A DNA stretch of 6,697 nucleotides from Pseudomonadota bacterium (GTDB lineage: Bacteria > Pseudomonadota > Alphaproteobacteria > Acetobacterales > Acetobacteraceae): assembly GCA_021784255.1 (NCBI GenBank), contig JAJXSZ010000175.1:1-6697 (forward strand), in the 5' to 3' direction. A model generated the notes under the pieces. The model did no database searches, was not told the origin of the DNA, and saw only the letters and a program-made list of their open reading frames with translations. A program made the position numbers and the translations under genes. This document shows positions 1 through 6,316 of the stretch, in pieces (the first letter of the stretch is position 1; the number at the start of each line of letters is the position of its first letter).

Positions 1-1422
1 GATGAACAGATAGGCGAGCCCGTGGTCGCGCTGAAGCCGTTGCAGCAACGTTACGATCTGCGCCTGCACCGACATGTCGAGCGCGCTGGTCGGCTCGTCG
101 AGTACCACGAAGCTCGGGCTCAGCACCATCGCGCGCGCGATGGCGATGCGCTGGCGCTGCCCGCCGGAGAACTCGTGCGGGTAGCGATCGAGCGCATCGC
201 CGCCGAGCCCCACCTCCTCCAGCACCGCGGCGACACGCTGCTCGCGCTGCGCGCGCGTCATCGCCGGCGCGTGCACGCCCAGCCCCTCGGCGACGATCTC
301 GCCCACCGGCAGCCGCGGCGACAGGCTGCCGAACGGGTCCTGGAAGACGATCTGCATCCGCGCCCGCAGGCGCCGCATCGCCGGCGCGGGCAGGGTCAGC
401 ACGTCCTTGCCGGCGAAGGCCACATGCCCGCTCGCGGCGGCGAGGCGCAGCAGGGCGTAGCCGGCGGTCGATTTGCCCGAACCGCTCTCGCCCACCAGCG
501 CCAGCGTCTCGCCCACCCGCAGCGAGAGCGAAATGCCATCGACGGCCCGCACCGCGCCCACCGCACGGCGCAGCACGCCGCGGCGGATCGGGAAATGCAC
601 CTTGAGCTCGCGCGCTTCGAGCAGCACCGGCGCATCCTCCGCGACCGGCGGCGGGCGGCCGCGCGGCTCCGCCTCGATCAGCGCGCGGGTGTAGGGATGT
701 TGCGGTCGGGCAAAGATATCGGCGGTGCAGCCGGCCTCGACGATCGCCCCCTCCTTCATCACGCAGACGCGATCGGCGTGGCGGCGCACGATGGCGAGGT
801 CGTGGGTGATGAGCAGCAGCGCCAGGCCGCGCGCGCGTTTCTCGGCGGCCAGCAGCGAGAGGATCTGCGCCTGGACGGAAACATCCAGCGCGGTGGTCGG
901 CTCGTCGGCGATGAGCAGCGGCGGATCGTTGGCGAGCGCCATCGCGATCATCACGCGCTGCCGCTGCCCGCCGGAAAGCTGGTGCGGGCGCGCGTCGAGC
1001 CGGCTCTCGGCGTCGTGGAAGCCGACCTCGTCGAGCAGCGCGGCGGCGCGCCGGCGCGCGGCGGCCATGGAAATCGGCCGGTGCAGCCGCATCGCCTCGG
1101 CGATCTGCTTGCCGATGCGCGTGAGCGGATTGAGGCTGGTCATCGGCTCCTGGAAAATCATCCCGCCGACGCCGCCGCGCAGCCGGCGCAGCAGCTTCTC
1201 CGGCGCGCCGAGCGTCTCGGTGCCATCGAGCCGCACCCTGCCGCTCGCGACCGCGCCATGCGGCAGCAGGCCGAGCAGCGACAGCGCGGTCAGCGATTTG
1301 CCGGAGCCGCTCTCGCCGACGATGGCAAGCGTCTCGCCGCGATCGAGGCTGAAGGAGACGTCGCGCACCACCCGCCTCGGCCCGAACGCAACGCCGAGGC
1401 GCTCGACGGCCAGCAGCGTCAC
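1..1422 (-). CDS. yejF: Peptide ABC importer ATPase with two nucleotide-binding domains, YejF type (3' end cut off by window edge)
   Basis: This cytoplasmic ATPase powers the YejABEF peptide importer; two ABC domains are fused in one chain, as in E. coli YejF. The first 474 codons are visible; the family is about 530 residues. Domain 1 has Walker A GESGSGKS (36-43), Q-loop Q91, signature LSGGQ (149-153), Walker B ending ADEP (172-175) and H-loop H207. An HPYTRAL segment (from 242), typical of oligopeptide importers, follows it. Domain 2 has Walker A GESGSGKS (311-318), Q-loop Q361, signature FSGGQ (418-422) and Walker B LDEP (441-444). The window ends at a YLFI strand, just before the expected H-loop, so both sites look catalytically intact as far as visible. 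The GTG start overlaps the yejE stop by 4 bases (GTGA), indicating translational coupling, and the AGGA-type site upstream supports it. DppD/DppF-type fusions are the alternative; the neighbours favour YejF. Confidence 0.93.
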   Translation of the reverse strand, partial: MTLLAVERLGVAFGPRRVVRDVSFSLDRGETLAIVGESGSGKSLTALSLLGLLPHGAVASGRVRLDGTETLGAPEKLLRRLRGGVGGMIFQEPMTSLNPLTRIGKQIAEAMRLHRPISMAAARRRAAALLDEVGFHDAESRLDARPHQLSGGQRQRVMIAMALANDPPLLIADEPTTALDVSVQAQILSLLAAEKRARGLALLLITHDLAIVRRHADRVCVMKEGAIVEAGCTADIFARPQHPYTRALIEAEPRGRPPPVAEDAPVLLEARELKVHFPIRRGVLRRAVGAVRAVDGISLSLRVGETLALVGESGSGKSTAGYALLRLAAASGHVAFAGKDVLTLPAPAMRRLRARMQIVFQDPFGSLSPRLPVGEIVAEGLGVHAPAMTRAQREQRVAAVLEEVGLGGDALDRYPHEFSGGQRQRIAIARAMVLSPSFVVLDEPTSALDMSVQAQIVTLLQRLQRDHGLAYLFI

Positions 1423-2447
1423 GACAGCGTCTTCCTCGGATCGAATGCGTCGCGCACCGCCTCGCCGATGAAGATCAGCAGCGCGAGCGTGGTGCCGAGG
1501 ACGAGAAAGGCGGTGATGCCGAGCCACGGCGCCTGCAGGTTGTTCTTGCCCTGCGCCACCAGCTCGCCGAGCGAGGGCGAGCCGGGCGGCATGCCGAAGC
1601 CGAGGAAATCGAGGCTCGCCAGCAGCGTCACCGAGCCGGAGAGATTGAACGGCAGGAAGGTCAGGGTCGCGACCATCGCGTTGGGCAGGATGTGGCGCCA
1701 CATCACCGCGATGTCGCCGACGCCGAGCGCCTTGGCGGCGCGCACGTATTCGAGGTTGCGCCCGCGCAGGAACTCGGCGCGCACCACGCCGGTCAGGCTC
1801 ATCCACTGGAACAGGAGCAGAAAGATCAGCAGCGTCCAGAACCCGGGCGTGATGATCGAGCCCAGGATGATGAGCAGGTAGAGCTGCGGCATGCCGGACC
1901 AGATCTCGATGAAGCGCTGGAACAGCAGATCCGTAAGCCCGCCGCGATAGCCCTGGATGGCGCCGGCGGCGATGCCGACCACCGAGGAGACGAAGGTGAG
2001 CGCGAAGCCGAACAGGATCGAGATGCGAAACCCGTAGATCACCCGCGCGAGCACGTCGCGCGCCTGGTCGTCGGTGCCGAGCGGGTTGCGCCAGGTCGGC
2101 GGCGAGGGCGCGGGCGAGGGGAGGTTCTTGACGATCGTGTCGTATCGATAACGGATCGGCGGCCAGACGATCCAGCCATGCGCCTCGATCGCGTGGACCA
2201 CCGCGGGGTCGGTGAAATCCGCCTCGGTCGGCAGGAAGTCGGGGCCGAAACGATCCTCGCTCACGCCGTGCAGAACCGGAAACATCAAGGTGCCGCGATA
2301 GTCGACGACGAGCGGGCGGTCGTTGGCGATGAGCTCGGCGAACAGGCTGATGACGAAGAGCGCGGTGAAGATGATGAGCGACCAGTAGCCGCGCCGGTTG
2401 GCACGAAACAGCGCGACGCGGCGGCGGGTGATCGGCGAGAGCGTCAT
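1419..2447 (-). CDS. yejE: Peptide ABC importer permease, YejE type
   Basis: Inner-membrane permease, expected to pair with YejB to form the channel. The 342-residue product matches YejE throughout: NRRGYWSL before the first membrane helix (about 22-40), a long periplasmic loop with AELIANDRP and GWIVWPPIRY, then NPLGTDDQARDVLAR (121-135), the hallmark of DppC/OppC-class permeases. Further helices lie at about 140-165, 185-200, 203-220, 255-275 and 308-328. The EAA coupling loop, which contacts the ATPase, is at about 224-254 (RGRNLEYVRAAKALGV). The C-terminal GEAVRDAFDPRK closely resembles E. coli YejE. I chose the ATG at 2447 because MTLSPITRRR lines up with the E. coli start (MSRLSP...). 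An in-frame ATG at 2474 would add only MGRRRRAAG. No clear Shine-Dalgarno precedes either start; see the mini-frame at 2444-2521. Confidence 0.93.
   Translation of the reverse strand: MTLSPITRRRVALFRANRRGYWSLIIFTALFVISLFAELIANDRPLVVDYRGTLMFPVLHGVSEDRFGPDFLPTEADFTDPAVVHAIEAHGWIVWPPIRYRYDTIVKNLPSPAPSPPTWRNPLGTDDQARDVLARVIYGFRISILFGFALTFVSSVVGIAAGAIQGYRGGLTDLLFQRFIEIWSGMPQLYLLIILGSIITPGFWTLLIFLLLFQWMSLTGVVRAEFLRGRNLEYVRAAKALGVGDIAVMWRHILPNAMVATLTFLPFNLSGSVTLLASLDFLGFGMPPGSPSLGELVAQGKNNLQAPWLGITAFLVLGTTLALLIFIGEAVRDAFDPRKTLS
1431..1437 (-). promoter_or_regulatory. Shine-Dalgarno site for yejF
   Basis: GAGGAAG lies inside the last codons of yejE, 8 bases before the GTG at 1422. It supports the GTG as the true start and coupled translation of yejE and yejF. 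Confidence 0.5.
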
Positions 2448-2521
2448 GCCGGCGGCGCGACGACGCCGCCCCATCCCGCCGCCCGCCGCATCGGCGCGCC
2501 CAGCATGGCCCCGGCGCTCAT
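2444..2521 (-). other. Possible 25-codon coupling frame between yejB and yejE
   Basis: An ATG at 2521 overlaps the yejB stop (ATGA). The frame reads 25 codons, beginning MSAGAMLGAP and ending GVVAPPA, and its TGA overlaps the ATG of yejE at 2447 (again ATGA). I recognise no domain or signal in the peptide. The double overlap would let ribosomes terminate and restart across the gap and open the hairpin before yejE. It may be a coincidental open frame, or the gap may partly be a longer YejE N-terminus starting at 2474. Function is inferred from geometry only. Confidence 0.25.
2451..2470 (-). promoter_or_regulatory. GC-only hairpin just before the yejE start
   Basis: A perfect 7-bp inverted repeat, GGCGGCG and CGCCGCC, flanks a 6-base loop and ends 3 bases before the ATG at 2447. 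In the mRNA it would cover the place where a ribosome binding site should be, so yejE initiation may depend on ribosomes arriving from upstream. It has no U-tract, so it is not a typical intrinsic terminator. Such repeats can occur by chance in DNA this GC-rich. If yejE really starts at 2474, the hairpin lies within its coding sequence. Confidence 0.3.
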
Positions 2522-3591
2522 GACCGCGTCTCGAAATCGATGCGCGGGTCGACGACGGTGTAGAGCAGGTCGCCCACGATCTGCATCGCCAGGCTGACCA
2601 GCGTGTAGACCCAGAGCGTGCCGAACATCACCGGATAATCGCGCTGCAGCGCCGCCTCGTAGCCGAGCAGGCCGAGCCCGTTGAGCGAGAAGACGATCTC
2701 GATCAGCAGCTGCGAGGTGAACAGAATGCCGATGAAGGCGGAGGGGAAGCCGGCGACGATCAGCAGCATCGCGTTGCGGAACACGTGACCATAGAGCACG
2801 CGCGCGGGTGCTGCCCCCTTGGCGCGCGCGGTCATCACGTATTGCTTGCCGATCTCCTCGATGAAGCAGTTCTTGGTGAGCAGCGTCAGGGTCGCGAAGC
2901 CGCCGACGACGATGGCAATCGACGCCAGCACCATGTGCCAGAGATAGTCGAGCGCGCGCGCGGCGAAGCTCCAGTGGGAGGCGCCCTCGCTCGCCAGCCC
3001 GCGCAACGGAAAGATCTCGAGGAAGCTGCCGCCGGCAAACAGCACGACGAGCAGGATCGCGAACAGGAAGCCGGGCACGGCGTAGCCCACCAGGATCGCC
3101 GCCGAGGACAGCACGTCGAAGCGGCTGCCGTCGCGCACCGCCTTGGCGATGCCGAGCGGAATCGACACCGCATAGATGATCAGTGTCGACCACAGGCCGA
3201 GCGAGATCGAGACCGGCAGCCGCTCCTCGATCAGTTGCAGAACCGATTTGTCGCGAAAGAAGCTCTTGCCGAGATCGAAGGTGAGGTAGCCCTTCACCAT
3301 CAGCAGGAAGCGTTCGAGCGGCGGCTTGTCGAAGCCGAACATGCGGCGGATGTCGGCGACCAGATGCGGATCGAGCCCGCGCTCGCCGCGGTAGATTCCG
3401 CCGCTGCCGCTCGGCGCCTCCGAGCCGGCGGCGCCGAGGGTTCCCATCACGTTGGCGTGGCCCTTGAGCTGGGCGAGCATCATCTCGACCGGGCCGCCCG
3501 GCGCGAGCTGCACGATGGCGAAATTGATGGCGATGATGCCGAACAGGGTCGGGACCATCAGCGCCAGGCGGCGGATCAGATAAGCGCCCAT
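2518..3591 (-). CDS. yejB: Peptide ABC importer permease, YejB type
   Basis: Inner-membrane permease partner of YejE, 357 residues, close to the length of E. coli YejB. The N-terminus MGAYLIRRL followed by a helix and the APGGPV motif (about 30-35) is the standard start of DppB/OppB-class permeases. Other helices lie at about 128-150, 163-187, 218-239, 275-299 and 321-343. The EAA loop (EEIGKQYVMTARAKG, 245-259) would dock on YejF. FSLNGLGLLGYEA (301-313), RDYPVMFGTL (317-326) and the terminal VVDPRIDFE (347-355) are strongly YejB-like. The open frame extends upstream to 3657, but those extra 22 codons overlap yejA and lack family similarity, so the ATG at 3591 is preferred. It lies 7 bases after the yejA stop, with no obvious Shine-Dalgarno, so translation is probably coupled. 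A glycine/serine-rich stretch (about 50-66) lies in the first periplasmic loop, a region that also varies in length in E. coli. Confidence 0.95.
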   Translation of the reverse strand: MGAYLIRRLALMVPTLFGIIAINFAIVQLAPGGPVEMMLAQLKGHANVMGTLGAAGSEAPSGSGGIYRGERGLDPHLVADIRRMFGFDKPPLERFLLMVKGYLTFDLGKSFFRDKSVLQLIEERLPVSISLGLWSTLIIYAVSIPLGIAKAVRDGSRFDVLSSAAILVGYAVPGFLFAILLVVLFAGGSFLEIFPLRGLASEGASHWSFAARALDYLWHMVLASIAIVVGGFATLTLLTKNCFIEEIGKQYVMTARAKGAAPARVLYGHVFRNAMLLIVAGFPSAFIGILFTSQLLIEIVFSLNGLGLLGYEAALQRDYPVMFGTLWVYTLVSLAMQIVGDLLYTVVDPRIDFETRS

Positions 3592-3598
3592 CGGGGCG

Positions 3599-5434
3599 TC
3601 AGCGGCGCCGTTTCGCGGCCAGCGCGGCGGCGCGGGCCGGGTCTTCCCACCAGGCATTGATCTCGACCCCGGTGCGCACCGGCGGCGCGGGATGGCCGAG
3701 CTTGTCCCACCAGGCCGCCCACACTTTGTCGAGATACCAGTTCGGCACCATGTACCAGCCCCGGAGCAGGACGCGGTCGAGCGAACGCGCCGCGGTGACG
3801 AGGCGGGCGCGGTCGGGCGCGGTCACGATGTCGTGCACCAGCGCGTCCACCGCGGGACTGCACACGCCCATCAGGTTGCCGCTGCCGATCTGCCTGGCGC
3901 TGGCGCAGCTCCAGTCGTCGAGCTGCTCGTTGCCGGGGCTGTCGGATTGCGGGATCACCGTGATCGTCATGTCGTAATCGAAATTGTTCATCCGCTCCTG
4001 ATATTGCGCGGGATCGACGATGCGCACGCGCGCCTCGATGCCCAGATGCGAAAGCTGGGTCGCGTAGGGCACCAGCACCCGCTGGAACACCGGCGCGTCG
4101 GCCAGGATCTCGAAACGCATCGGCTGGCCCGCGGCGTTGACCAGCTTGCGGTCGTGCACGTGCCAGCCCGCCGCCTCGAGCAGCCGCAGCGCCGCGCGCA
4201 GCTCGGGCAGGTCGTTGCCGGAGGCGTCGGTGACGGGCAGCGTGAACGGCCGGTCGAAGACGGCGGCGGGCAGGATCGCCTTCCACGGGTCGAGCAGCTT
4301 GCGCTCGGCCGGCGAGGGCAGGCCGGAGGAGGCGAACTCGCTGCCCTGGAAATAGCTCGTGGTGCGACGGTAGAGCCCGTAGAACAGTGTCTTGTTGGTC
4401 CACTGGAAATCGAAGGCGAGCGCCATCGCCTCGCGCACGCGCGGATCGGCGAAGATGGGCCGGCGCGTGTTCATCGCGAAACCCTGCATGCCGACCGGCA
4501 GGTGCATGGGGAAGGCGCGTTTCTTCACCAGCCCCTGGCGCAGCGCGGGGAAGTCGTAGCCGGTGGCCCAGGTCTTCGATATGTTCTCGCGGCGGAACGT
4601 GATCTGCCCGGCCTTGAACGCCTCGAAGGCGACCGTCGGATCGCGGAAGAACTCGGTGCGGCGGCGGTCGAAATTGTACAGCCCCTTGCCCGTCGGCCGG
4701 TCCTTCGCCCACCAGTTGCGCACCCGTGAGAGCACCAGGGTACGGCCGAAATCCGCCTTCTCGACCCGGTAGGGACCCGAGCCGAGCGGCGCCTCGGTGA
4801 GCGGCGCGGCGAAATCGCGCCCCGCCCACCAGTGCATCGGCAGCACCGGCATCTGCCCCAGGATCGCCGGCAGCTCGCGATTGCGGGCGGTGCGGAACAG
4901 GAACGTCACCGTCTTCGGCCCGTCCACACGCACCGATGCGACATCGGCATAATATTGCCGGTAGAACGGCTTGCCTTTGGTGAGCAGCGTGCTGAAGGTC
5001 CAGGCCACGTCCGCCGCCGTCACCGGCGTGCCGTCGTTGAAGCGCGCCGCGTCGCGCAGCACGAAGGTCGCGGACCGGTGGTCCGGCGCCACCGTCATCG
5101 AGCGGGCGAGATGCGCGTAGGAGACGTCGGCCTCATCGGGATCGGGCGCGAGCAGGCTGTCCCAGACGAGCGAGACGTCGTCGGGCGCGGTGCCGCGGAC
5201 GATGAACGGATTGAGGCTGTCGAAGGAGCCGATCGCGGCAAGCACGATCTCGCCGCCCTTCGGCGCGGCGGGGTTGACGTAGGGGAAATGGTCGAAGTCG
5301 GGCGGCAGCGCGGGCTTGCCGAGCAGCGCATAGCCCGGCGTGGGCGAGGCGGCCCGTGCCCGCGGCGCCAGTGCCGGGGCCGCCACCAGGCTCACCGCCG
5401 CCGCGAGCGCCATGCTGGCCGCGAATCTGCTCAC
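3599..5434 (-). CDS. yejA: Periplasmic substrate-binding protein of a peptide ABC importer, YejA/YepA type (SBP family 5)
   Basis: Captures a peptide-like ligand in the periplasm and delivers it to YejBE. The 611-residue length fits YejA. A Sec signal peptide is visible: short basic start, hydrophobic segment (about 5-23), and likely cleavage after ARA at 26-28. The mature N-terminus carries FDHFPYVNPAAPKGG (47-61), a motif I associate with YejA proteins. The family 5 fold follows, with SLNPF (73-77), RFNDGTPVTAADVAWTF (131-147) and GSGPY (218-222). FYGLYRRTTSYFQGSEFASS is also typical of the YejA group. There is no lipobox, so it should be a soluble periplasmic protein. The start is GTG at 5434, chosen because GGGAG lies 6 bases upstream; an ATG seven codons later is the alternative. 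It is the first gene of the operon. Whether it acts as YejA (microcin C and peptides in E. coli) or as YepA (muropeptides in Agrobacterium) cannot be told from the sequence. Confidence 0.92.
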   Translation of the reverse strand: MSRFAASMALAAAVSLVAAPALAPRARAASPTPGYALLGKPALPPDFDHFPYVNPAAPKGGEIVLAAIGSFDSLNPFIVRGTAPDDVSLVWDSLLAPDPDEADVSYAHLARSMTVAPDHRSATFVLRDAARFNDGTPVTAADVAWTFSTLLTKGKPFYRQYYADVASVRVDGPKTVTFLFRTARNRELPAILGQMPVLPMHWWAGRDFAAPLTEAPLGSGPYRVEKADFGRTLVLSRVRNWWAKDRPTGKGLYNFDRRRTEFFRDPTVAFEAFKAGQITFRRENISKTWATGYDFPALRQGLVKKRAFPMHLPVGMQGFAMNTRRPIFADPRVREAMALAFDFQWTNKTLFYGLYRRTTSYFQGSEFASSGLPSPAERKLLDPWKAILPAAVFDRPFTLPVTDASGNDLPELRAALRLLEAAGWHVHDRKLVNAAGQPMRFEILADAPVFQRVLVPYATQLSHLGIEARVRIVDPAQYQERMNNFDYDMTITVIPQSDSPGNEQLDDWSCASARQIGSGNLMGVCSPAVDALVHDIVTAPDRARLVTAARSLDRVLLRGWYMVPNWYLDKVWAAWWDKLGHPAPPVRTGVEINAWWEDPARAAALAAKRRR

Positions 5435-5440
5435 ACTGGT

Positions 5441-5445
5441 CTCCC
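5441..5445 (-). promoter_or_regulatory. Shine-Dalgarno site for yejA
   Basis: GGGAG is centred a normal distance (6-base spacer) before the GTG at 5434 and decides the start of the binding-protein gene. Confidence 0.6.
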
Positions 5446-5462
5446 GCTCCCCGGTGGCGACC

Positions 5463-5491
5463 TAGGGATACCGCCCGGCGTCGCGGGTCAA
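5463..5491 (-). promoter_or_regulatory. Candidate promoter of the yejABEF operon
   Basis: In the 89-base gap upstream of yejA, TTGACC (5491-5486) matches a sigma70 -35 box at five of six positions. A poor -10 candidate, TCCCTA, follows after 17 bases (5468-5463); TATCCC two bases earlier is an alternative with a 15-base spacer. The gap is the only non-coding stretch of any size here and lies directly before the operon, which supports a promoter somewhere in it. The exact boxes are uncertain. I see no convincing operator or intrinsic terminator for the upstream gene in the same gap, so read-through from the phosphatase gene is possible. Confidence 0.3.
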
Positions 5492-5523
5492 GAGAGCGGC
5501 GCGGACAGGGGTTCGTCCCGGCG

Positions 5524-6306
5524 TCATCCGGCGAGGCAGGCGGCGGCCGCCTCGAGCAGCGCAGGGTCGCCCACCGCCAGCGCGTCGCCGGCGGATTCCG
5601 CGGTCAGCCGGCGCCCGGACCAGTCGCGCAGCAGGCCGCCCGCGCCCTCGATCACCGGACCGAGCGCCGCCCAGTCCCAGAGCTTGAGGTCGCGCTCGGC
5701 GATGACGTCGATCTGCCCCAGCGCCAGGAGGCCGAAGCCGTAACAATCGCCGCCCCAGGTGACGCGCCGCGCCGCGGCGGCAAGGCGGGCGAAGCGCGGC
5801 GCCGCGTCGCCCAGCATCTCGGGCGAGGTGCAGGAGAGCTCCGCCGCGGCGAGGCTGGCGCAGCGCCGGGTGCCGACGCGCCCCGCCGGGCCGCGGAAAC
5901 GGGTGCGTTCGCCCGCGACCCCGACCCAGCGCTCGCCGGTGATCGGCTGGTCGATCACGCCCAGCACCGGCTCGCCCTCCTCGAGCAGCGCGATCAGCGT
6001 GCCGAAGAGCGGCCGGCCGGTGATGAAGGCACGGGTGCCGTCGATCGGGTCGAGCACCCAGCGCAGGCCGGCGCCGGGGCGGTCGAGTCCGAACTCCTCG
6101 CCCATCACCCCCGCCTGCGGCGTGCGTTCGGCGAGCAGCGCGCGCATCGCCTGTTCGGCGGCGCGGTCGGCGATGGTCACGGGGCTGGCGTCGCCCTTGA
6201 TCTCGGCGGCGATGTCGGCGCGGAACAGCGGGCGAATGACGGCGCCGGCGACATCCGCCGCGGCCTCCGCGATGGCGGCCAGCGCCGCAAGCCGGCCGGC
6301 ATCCAT
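5524..6306 (-). CDS. hisN: Inositol-monophosphatase-family phosphatase, probable histidinol-phosphatase
   Basis: A Mg2+-dependent phosphatase of 260 residues. If it is HisN, it removes phosphate from L-histidinol phosphate to give histidinol, the penultimate intermediate of histidine synthesis, in the cytoplasm. The family metal-site motifs are all present: KGDASPVTIAD (37-47), GEE (69-71), DPIDGT (86-91) and WDWAAL (210-215). Likely metal ligands are E70, D86, D89 and D211. The SPVTIAD segment and the DPIDGTRAFITGRPLFGTLIAL stretch resemble HisN proteins more than classical SuhB or CysQ, but substrate assignment in this superfamily from sequence is soft; inositol-1-phosphatase activity is the main alternative. 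I chose the ATG at 6306 over the adjacent GTG at 6309 because GAGG lies 5 bases upstream. It follows the cytochrome gene by 10 bases and is probably co-transcribed with it. No other histidine genes are in view. Confidence 0.85.
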   Translation of the reverse strand: MDAGRLAALAAIAEAAADVAGAVIRPLFRADIAAEIKGDASPVTIADRAAEQAMRALLAERTPQAGVMGEEFGLDRPGAGLRWVLDPIDGTRAFITGRPLFGTLIALLEEGEPVLGVIDQPITGERWVGVAGERTRFRGPAGRVGTRRCASLAAAELSCTSPEMLGDAAPRFARLAAAARRVTWGGDCYGFGLLALGQIDVIAERDLKLWDWAALGPVIEGAGGLLRDWSGRRLTAESAGDALAVGDPALLEAAAACLAG

Positions 6307-6311
6307 CACCG

Positions 6312-6315
6312 CCTC
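6312..6315 (-). promoter_or_regulatory. Shine-Dalgarno site for the hisN-like gene
   Basis: GAGG lies 5 bases before the ATG at 6306 and overlaps the gap after the cytochrome stop. Its spacing to the GTG at 6309 would be only 2 bases, which favours the ATG. Confidence 0.5.
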
Positions 6316-6316
6316 G

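Noticed and set aside
22..1881. A 619-codon plus-strand open frame antisense to yejF and yejE
   Set aside because: Its translation is Arg/Ala/Gln/His-rich low-complexity text with no domain, while the opposite strand encodes clear ABC motifs. Long antisense frames are expected when codon third positions are nearly all G or C.
2444..3193. A 249-codon minus-strand frame running through yejB to the yejE start
   Set aside because: Upstream of 2521 it is simply an out-of-frame reading of yejB, rich in Arg and without membrane helices. Only its last 25 codons, with their own ATG, are kept as a tentative coupling frame.
3592..3657. Extended N-terminus of YejB starting at 3657
   Set aside because: The extra 22 residues overlap the yejA 3' end and precede the family-standard start MGAYLIRR; they look like read-back into yejA.
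2785..3660. Plus-strand frame of 291 codons antisense to yejB
   Set aside because: Same antisense pattern, with compositionally biased translation and no recognisable domain; yejB explains this stretch fully.
5471..5523. Possible intrinsic terminator after the hisN-like gene
   Set aside because: Only 4-bp stems such as CCCG/CGGG can be formed, and no U-tract follows them.
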